Notes under the pieces: generated by a model
Told to the model about the DNA's origin: nothing
The model's input: only the letters and a program-made list of their open reading frames with translations
The model's database searches: none
NCBI RefSeq assembly: GCF_000421145.1
Contig: NZ_ATWH01000005.1
Span: 293,505-357,504 of the forward strand
Source: Glaciibacter superstes DSM 21135
GTDB taxonomy: Bacteria; Actinomycetota; Actinomycetes; Actinomycetales; Microbacteriaceae
Length of the DNA: 64,000 nt
Direction: 5' to 3'
Part shown: one piece after another, positions 59,945 through 64,000 of the stretch
Numbering within the stretch: position 1 is the first letter of the stretch
Layout: every line of letters starts with the position of its first letter
Translations under genes and position numbers: made by a program

Positions 59945-61385
59945 GCACGGACTCGCCCTGTTCGGTGTGCGTGCCGTCAGCGGGCTCGTCGGAATCGGCG
60001 TTGCGGTCGTTGCGGTCGCTGCTGCTGCGCTTGTGCCGTGGCCGACGGCCCCGGCACCGCCGCCGTCCGCCATCGTCTCTCCTCAGCCAGCCGATCAGCA
60101 ACGCGTGTGCCCTGGCCCGCTGCTCACCCTGGCCGAGGACTCCGCGCAGGCATCAACCGCGACCTCTGTCGGCGGGGCCGACGGCACGTTCGCTGCCCTC
60201 GAACCGGGTTCAGACGAACTCATCAGTCCCGAGGTCACTGATCTCGATGCGGCCGACAATACCGACAGCGCCAGCGACGGTGCCCCACAGCTGCTCAGCG
60301 CTGATGTGCCAGACGGCGCCACCGAGGCGCCACTGGTCGCCGGCAGCCAGTCTCAGACCGCCAGCGGCGAAACTCTCAGCGGTTTTGCCGCTGCGGCGTG
60401 TGGCGAGGCGGCGAGTGATTCCTGGCTTGTCGGCGGGTCCACCGACATCGGGCACACCAGCCTGGTGCTGCTCAGCAATCCGACGGAGGTCGTTGCAACG
60501 GTCGACCTCATCGTGTACTCGGAGACCGGGCTCGTCGATGCCCCCGGTTCCACCGGCATCCTCGTGCAGCCGGGATCCCAACGCATCGTCTCCCTCGCCG
60601 GTCTCGCACCGAACGTCAAGTCGACGGTGGTGCACGTGCAGTCACAGGGCGGTCAGGTTGCCGCATCCCTCGAGCAGAGCCTCATCCACGGCATCGTGCC
60701 TGCGGGCGTCGAGCTCATCGGACCGAGCACACAGCCGACAACGGTCCAGTCGATCGTCGGGCTGCAGGTCACGACACCGGTTGCCGCGGTGACGGATGAC
60801 GGTCACGACCACGCAGACGAGGGCGTACCCGCGATTCGGGTACTCGTTCCCGGAGACTCGCCGGCGACCGTGCAGATCGGCGTGCAGAGCGAGAGTGGCA
60901 GCGCCGACGGCACCTCACTTCAGGTCGAGCTCGAACCGGGCATCGCCACCGAGGTGCCGCTCGACGGGCTCACTCCTGGCAGCTACACGGTGACCCTCGA
61001 CTCTAACCAGCCGGTGGTCGCGGCTGCACGCACCACCGCAACCGGCGAGGCAGAGGACTTCGCCTGGTTCACGACATCCGGCACCCTGTCTCGTGATTTC
61101 CTGCTGGGCGTCGCCGATGGGCCGACACCGACACTGCATGTCTTCAACAGCAAGGCGACGGATGCCGAACTCACGCTGACTCCGCAGAGTGGCGAGGCCA
61201 TCGACCTGGTCGTGCCTGGCGGGCAATCCGTGATCGTGTCGCTGAAGCCCTCGTCGCGCTACTCGGTCTCCGGTGCGGACGGCACAGTTGCGTCGGTTGG
61301 GTACGCGGGCGACGGACGCGTCTCGTCGTTCGCCGTGCAGCCCGCCGGCCCGCTGGCCACGCCGATCACCGTCTACGCCCACTGA
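59934..61385 (+). CDS. DUF5719 secreted or membrane-anchored protein
   Basis: This 483-residue protein has one N-terminal hydrophobic segment (LVGIGVAVVAVAAAALVPW) acting as an uncleaved anchor or signal, a Ser/Ala/Asp-rich region, and a beta-rich body typical of DUF5719. Visible blocks are SDSWLVGGSTDIGHTSLVLLSNPTEVVATVDLIVY, GSQRIVSLAGLAPNVKSTVVHVQSQGGQVAAS, VAAARTTATGEAEDFAWFT and a final jelly-roll-like half. AGGAGG is six bases before ATG 59934, inside the end of the previous gene. Function unknown; conserved in this block. Confidence 0.82.
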   Translation: MPSKHGLALFGVRAVSGLVGIGVAVVAVAAAALVPWPTAPAPPPSAIVSPQPADQQRVCPGPLLTLAEDSAQASTATSVGGADGTFAALEPGSDELISPEVTDLDAADNTDSASDGAPQLLSADVPDGATEAPLVAGSQSQTASGETLSGFAAAACGEAASDSWLVGGSTDIGHTSLVLLSNPTEVVATVDLIVYSETGLVDAPGSTGILVQPGSQRIVSLAGLAPNVKSTVVHVQSQGGQVAASLEQSLIHGIVPAGVELIGPSTQPTTVQSIVGLQVTTPVAAVTDDGHDHADEGVPAIRVLVPGDSPATVQIGVQSESGSADGTSLQVELEPGIATEVPLDGLTPGSYTVTLDSNQPVVAAARTTATGEAEDFAWFTTSGTLSRDFLLGVADGPTPTLHVFNSKATDAELTLTPQSGEAIDLVVPGGQSVIVSLKPSSRYSVSGADGTVASVGYAGDGRVSSFAVQPAGPLATPITVYAH

Positions 61386-61419
61386 GCTTCCCGCCGGCAA
61401 CTCGACGCTGGGTGTCTTC

Positions 61420-61866
61420 CTAGAAGTGGTGGAAACGGTCCGGCGCGAGGTCCCACGGATCCTTGCCGAGCAACTCGGCGATCCCGCGGAACACGCAGCT
61501 CTCGATCACCAGCCGCTTGTGCAGGTCATCATCGCGGTGCAATCGGCTGAGCCGCTGGATCGGCAGCCGGTAGAACACCACCCGACGCTCGGCCGGATAC
61601 GTCGACCAGCGCTCGACACCGACGCCATCAATCACCGACTGCGGACCTGGCGCGATTTCAAAGCTGACGCCGTCGAGATCGTCTGGCCACACGCCGCGCA
61701 GGTACTCCACCGTCGAGGCGACCGTCATGTCGAACAGGTTGATCCTGGTGCGAAGAGGCGCCAGGTACGGACCGGTCGCCGAACTGCGGATGCCGCGTCC
61801 GTGGCGATCACGACCGCGTCCCCGTTTCAAAGGCGCGGGCGCAACGGAACGACGTGACCTTGGCAT
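61420..61866 (-). CDS. Zincin-like protein lacking the HExxH motif
   Basis: This 148-residue protein resembles the PF06262-type metallopeptidase fold seen next to whiB2/manB in actinobacteria. In active relatives a helix has HExxH; here the matching helix reads RLVIESCVFRGIAELLG, with no His pair, so it is probably catalytically dead or uses another role. The N-terminal 30 residues are Arg-rich (RSRRSVAPAPLKRGRGRDRHGRG). ATG 61866 is the start. It is divergent from the DUF3499 gene. Family by context and length; moderate confidence. Confidence 0.72.
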   Translation of the reverse strand: MPRSRRSVAPAPLKRGRGRDRHGRGIRSSATGPYLAPLRTRINLFDMTVASTVEYLRGVWPDDLDGVSFEIAPGPQSVIDGVGVERWSTYPAERRVVFYRLPIQRLSRLHRDDDLHKRLVIESCVFRGIAELLGKDPWDLAPDRFHHF

Positions 61867-61911
61867 GTCGCCATCCTACTTCGGCCCGCGGCGGGGGTAC
61901 TGTGAAAGACG

Positions 61912-62145
61912 ATGTCAAACAGGCCGTGTTCCCGTATCTCCTGCTCCGCAGAGGCCGTCGCAACGATGACCTTCGTCTACGCGGATTCGATGGCGGTGCT
62001 CGGCCCTCTCTCCGCCACCCACGAGCCGCACACCTACGATCTCTGCCAGCGTCACGCCGAGCGTACCTCCGCTCCACAGGGCTGGCAGGTGGTGCGGCAC
62101 AAGGTCATGGGCGATGTGCTCGGTGAGGTAGGTTTTGGGGCATGA
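61912..62145 (+). CDS. DUF3499 family protein
   Basis: This 77-residue protein matches the conserved DUF3499 pattern: RPCSRISCSAEAVATMTFVYADSMAVLGPLS at the start and PHTYDLCQRHAERTSAPQGWQVVRH in the middle. Three Cys (residues 6, 11, 45) and the His after the third suggest a small zinc-binding fold. Conserved actinobacterial gene of unknown function between whiB2 and manB. It overlaps the manB start by four bases (ATGA), so the two are co-translated. Confidence 0.87.
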   Translation: MSNRPCSRISCSAEAVATMTFVYADSMAVLGPLSATHEPHTYDLCQRHAERTSAPQGWQVVRHKVMGDVLGEVGFGA

Positions 62146-63578
62146 GTTCAGCCCCTTCCGATGACGCCATTGCCCACCTCAACGCCATCGTCAAGACCTA
62201 CGATGTGCGCGGTCTCGTCGGCCAGACCCTGACCGCCGACATCGTCGCAGCCCTCGCGGCCGGCTTCGTCGACGAGGTCGAAGCAGCCGGAACCGACGTC
62301 ATCGTCGGCCACGACATGCGCGATTCCTCTCCCGATTTCGCGGCGAGCTTCGCGCGCGGCGCACAGGCGCGCGGCGCCAACGTCGTCAACATCGGGCTGT
62401 GCTCGACAGACGAGACCTACTTCGCCTCCGGCCGCTTCCAGGCGCCGGCCGCCATGTTCACCGCGAGCCACAACCCGGCGAGCTACAACGGCATCAAATT
62501 CTCCCGCGCAGGCGCGCAGGGAATCAGTATGGACACCGGGCTCGGCGCCATCCGTGACCGTGCAGCCGCGTACCTTCCAGGCGGCGTGCCGGATGCTGCA
62601 GAGCCGGGTTCGTATCGCGAGACCGATGTGCTCGCGGACTACGCCGCCTACCTACGTGCCCTGGTCGACCTGTCGAACATCCGCCCGATCCGCATTGTGG
62701 TCGACGCGGGCAACGGAATGGGTGGGCTCACGGTGCCCGCCGTGCTCGGAGAGGCGGCCGGACTGCCGAAGCTGCCGATAGAGATCATTCCCCTCTACTT
62801 CGAACTCGACGGCACCTTCCCGAACCACGAGGCGAACCCGTTGGAGCCGGCCAACCTGGTCGACCTGCAGAAGGCGGTCGTCGAGCACGGTGCCGACATG
62901 GGCCTCGCCTTCGACGGCGACGCCGACCGCTGCTTCGTCGTCGACGAGACCGGGGGAGCGGTCAACCCGTCTGCCGTGGCTGCGATCGTCGCCCGCCGTG
63001 AGATCACCAGGGTGCGCGCCCTGCAGCCAGAGGGCGACATCATCGTCATCCACAACCTCATCACCTCCCGCGTGGTCGAGGAGACGATCGAGGCCGCCGG
63101 CGCCGTCGCCGTACGCACCAAGGTCGGCCACTCGCTGATCAAAGACGAGATGCGCGCCACCGGCGCGATCTTCGGCGGTGAGCACTCTGCGCACTACTAC
63201 TTCCGCGACTTCTGGGGCGCAGACAACGGCATGCTCGCGGCCATGCACGTGCTGGCCGAATTCGGGCACCAGCCGCGCCCGCTCTCCGAGCTTTCTGCCG
63301 CATTCACCCCGTATTCGCTGTCTGGCGAAATCAACTCCACCGTCGAGGACGTGCCCGCCGCGTACACCCGCATCGTCGAGGCGTACACCGGCATCGCGGA
63401 CTTCGACGAGCTCGACGGGCTCACCGTCACCGGACTGACCGGCGGCGACGAGCCGTTCTGGTGGTTCAGCGTGCGTCCCTCCAACACCGAACCGCTGCTG
63501 CGGCTGAATGTGGAGGCCGCCACCGCTGGCGAGATGGCGCGCGTACGCGACGATGTCCTGGCGCTGATCCGCGCCTGA
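62142..63578 (+). CDS. manB: Phosphomannomutase/phosphoglucomutase
   Basis: ManB converts mannose-6-phosphate to mannose-1-phosphate, the precursor of GDP-mannose. The 478-residue protein has the phosphoserine loop TASHNPASYNG with the catalytic Ser near residue 109, the metal loop DGDADR near 262, EHSAHYYFRDFWGADNG for sugar binding, and RPSNTEPLLRLNVE for the phosphate. Together with ManA it supplies Gmd at 37 kb and mannosyltransferases. ATG 62142 overlaps the DUF3499 stop. Confidence 0.95.
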   Translation: MSSAPSDDAIAHLNAIVKTYDVRGLVGQTLTADIVAALAAGFVDEVEAAGTDVIVGHDMRDSSPDFAASFARGAQARGANVVNIGLCSTDETYFASGRFQAPAAMFTASHNPASYNGIKFSRAGAQGISMDTGLGAIRDRAAAYLPGGVPDAAEPGSYRETDVLADYAAYLRALVDLSNIRPIRIVVDAGNGMGGLTVPAVLGEAAGLPKLPIEIIPLYFELDGTFPNHEANPLEPANLVDLQKAVVEHGADMGLAFDGDADRCFVVDETGGAVNPSAVAAIVARREITRVRALQPEGDIIVIHNLITSRVVEETIEAAGAVAVRTKVGHSLIKDEMRATGAIFGGEHSAHYYFRDFWGADNGMLAAMHVLAEFGHQPRPLSELSAAFTPYSLSGEINSTVEDVPAAYTRIVEAYTGIADFDELDGLTVTGLTGGDEPFWWFSVRPSNTEPLLRLNVEAATAGEMARVRDDVLALIRA

Positions 63579-63741
63579 GCCCTGCCCGCGGCATCCGTCG
63601 CCCCACCCTGCCGCCCCTGCCGCCCCGTCAAGCCCCATCCCCGCAGCCCCCGCCCCGTCACCCCCGATACCGTTCGACGGAGATTTTGCCGAAATTCGTC
63701 CATTCGCTGGTTGTCAATCTGGTGTGACCTGTTTGGTGTGT
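63579..63741. other. Spacer between manB and a transposase remnant
   Basis: This 163-bp spacer is C-rich just after the manB stop and has no gene. It probably contains the left end of the element to the right, but no matching second repeat is in the window to confirm its boundary. Confidence 0.4.
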
Positions 63742-64000
63742 TTATCCTGCGAGGAGTTCGAGCAGGGTAGGTGGGGTGTGGGTTTTGCCGTCTTTGTGGG
63801 CGAGGTTCAGGGTCACTTGCTGCGGGGGTGGGCTCACGACGGGTGGTTTCCGGTAGCGGTGTGGGTTGGCCTGGTAGGCGGCATCGAGGGTGGCTTGGCG
63901 CTGCTGGGCGGAGTGAAGCCATGAGCCGTCATAGACCTGAGCGGGCGTGAATCCGGCTAGCGACGAGTGGTGGTGATGGTCGTTGTAGTGCTCGACGAAA
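63742..64000 (-). mobile_element. C-terminal part of an integrase-type transposase (runs off window)
   Basis: Reading leftward from the window edge gives FVEHYNDHHHHSSLAGFTPA, then QVYDGSWLHSAQQRQATLDAA and a stop TAA at 63744-63742. FVEHYND-H-x-H-S-S-L-x-x-x-T-P-A matches the C-terminal end of rve/IS3-type transposases, where the catalytic Glu-side helix and the HS-L-G motif sit. The tail of about 45 residues (ANPHRYRKPPVVSPPPQQ...) is Pro-rich. The rest lies outside the window, so completeness is unknown. Confidence 0.8.

Noticed and set aside
1..64000. tRNA, rRNA or riboswitch genes
   Set aside because: Reading both strands by eye I found no cloverleaf-like or rRNA-like segment; a covariance-model search would be needed for a firm negative.

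Overview
This looks like high-GC actinobacterial chromosome, most probably Microbacteriaceae (order Micrococcales). The family is inferred from gene content (WhiB, DUF3499, DUF5719, DUF222-HNH), frequent GTG/TTG starts, short overlaps between genes, and many probable leaderless starts with a TANNNT box 6-9 nt upstream. I saw no rRNA, tRNA or CRISPR array.

Layout. 0-25.8 kb is the main part of a cell-envelope polysaccharide locus. It holds dTDP-sugar genes (WecE-like aminotransferase, RmlC, RmlA), many glycosyltransferases including two tandem WsaF-type rhamnosyltransferase-like proteins, an SDR epimerase, GtrA, and a Wzm/Wzt ABC exporter. Two DUF2142 membrane proteins flank the exporter together with a large secreted repeat protein. 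An acyltransferase, a probable dTDP-L-rhamnose 4-epimerase, a flippase-like protein and a DUF2304/GT2 pair follow. Small defence or stability-type modules sit in its left part: ParD/ParE, an orphan HipB-like repressor with twin operators, and an AAA/DUF4143 ATPase behind four 23-bp repeats. 25.9-27.6 kb has a divergent oxidoreductase/TetR pair with a palindromic operator.

29.7-36.7 kb is a self-contained catabolic island that interrupts the glycan genes. It has a ROK repressor, a PIG-L deacetylase, a Gfo/Idh/MocA oxidoreductase, a sugar ABC importer, and a NagB-like deaminase whose phosphate-binding and catalytic motifs differ from NagB. No kinase is encoded. I regard this as the best candidate for an undescribed amino-sugar pathway.

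37-45.8 kb returns to glycan genes: gmd, an Fcl/ColC-like reductase and a ColD-like 3-dehydratase (Schiff-base Lys replaced by His). Together they predict a GDP-3,6-dideoxyhexose, which would be unusual outside Gram-negatives. A Fic toxin module, a GT4 and two O-antigen ligase/polymerase-like proteins follow. 45.9-50 kb shows recent rearrangement: an IS1595-family element with an 8-bp target duplication that splits a LexA-like palindrome upstream of an HNH endonuclease, then an IclR gene and a serine-hydrolase gene truncated against each other at one deletion junction.

50-63.6 kb is housekeeping-like: an SDR, an acyl-CoA dehydrogenase, ManA, a GlxA-type regulator and GalE. It ends in the conserved actinobacterial whiB2 - giant GT2 - DUF5719 - zincin-like - DUF3499 - manB block, which supplies mannose-1-phosphate for GDP-mannose and so links back to gmd. 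The window ends inside an integrase-type transposase.
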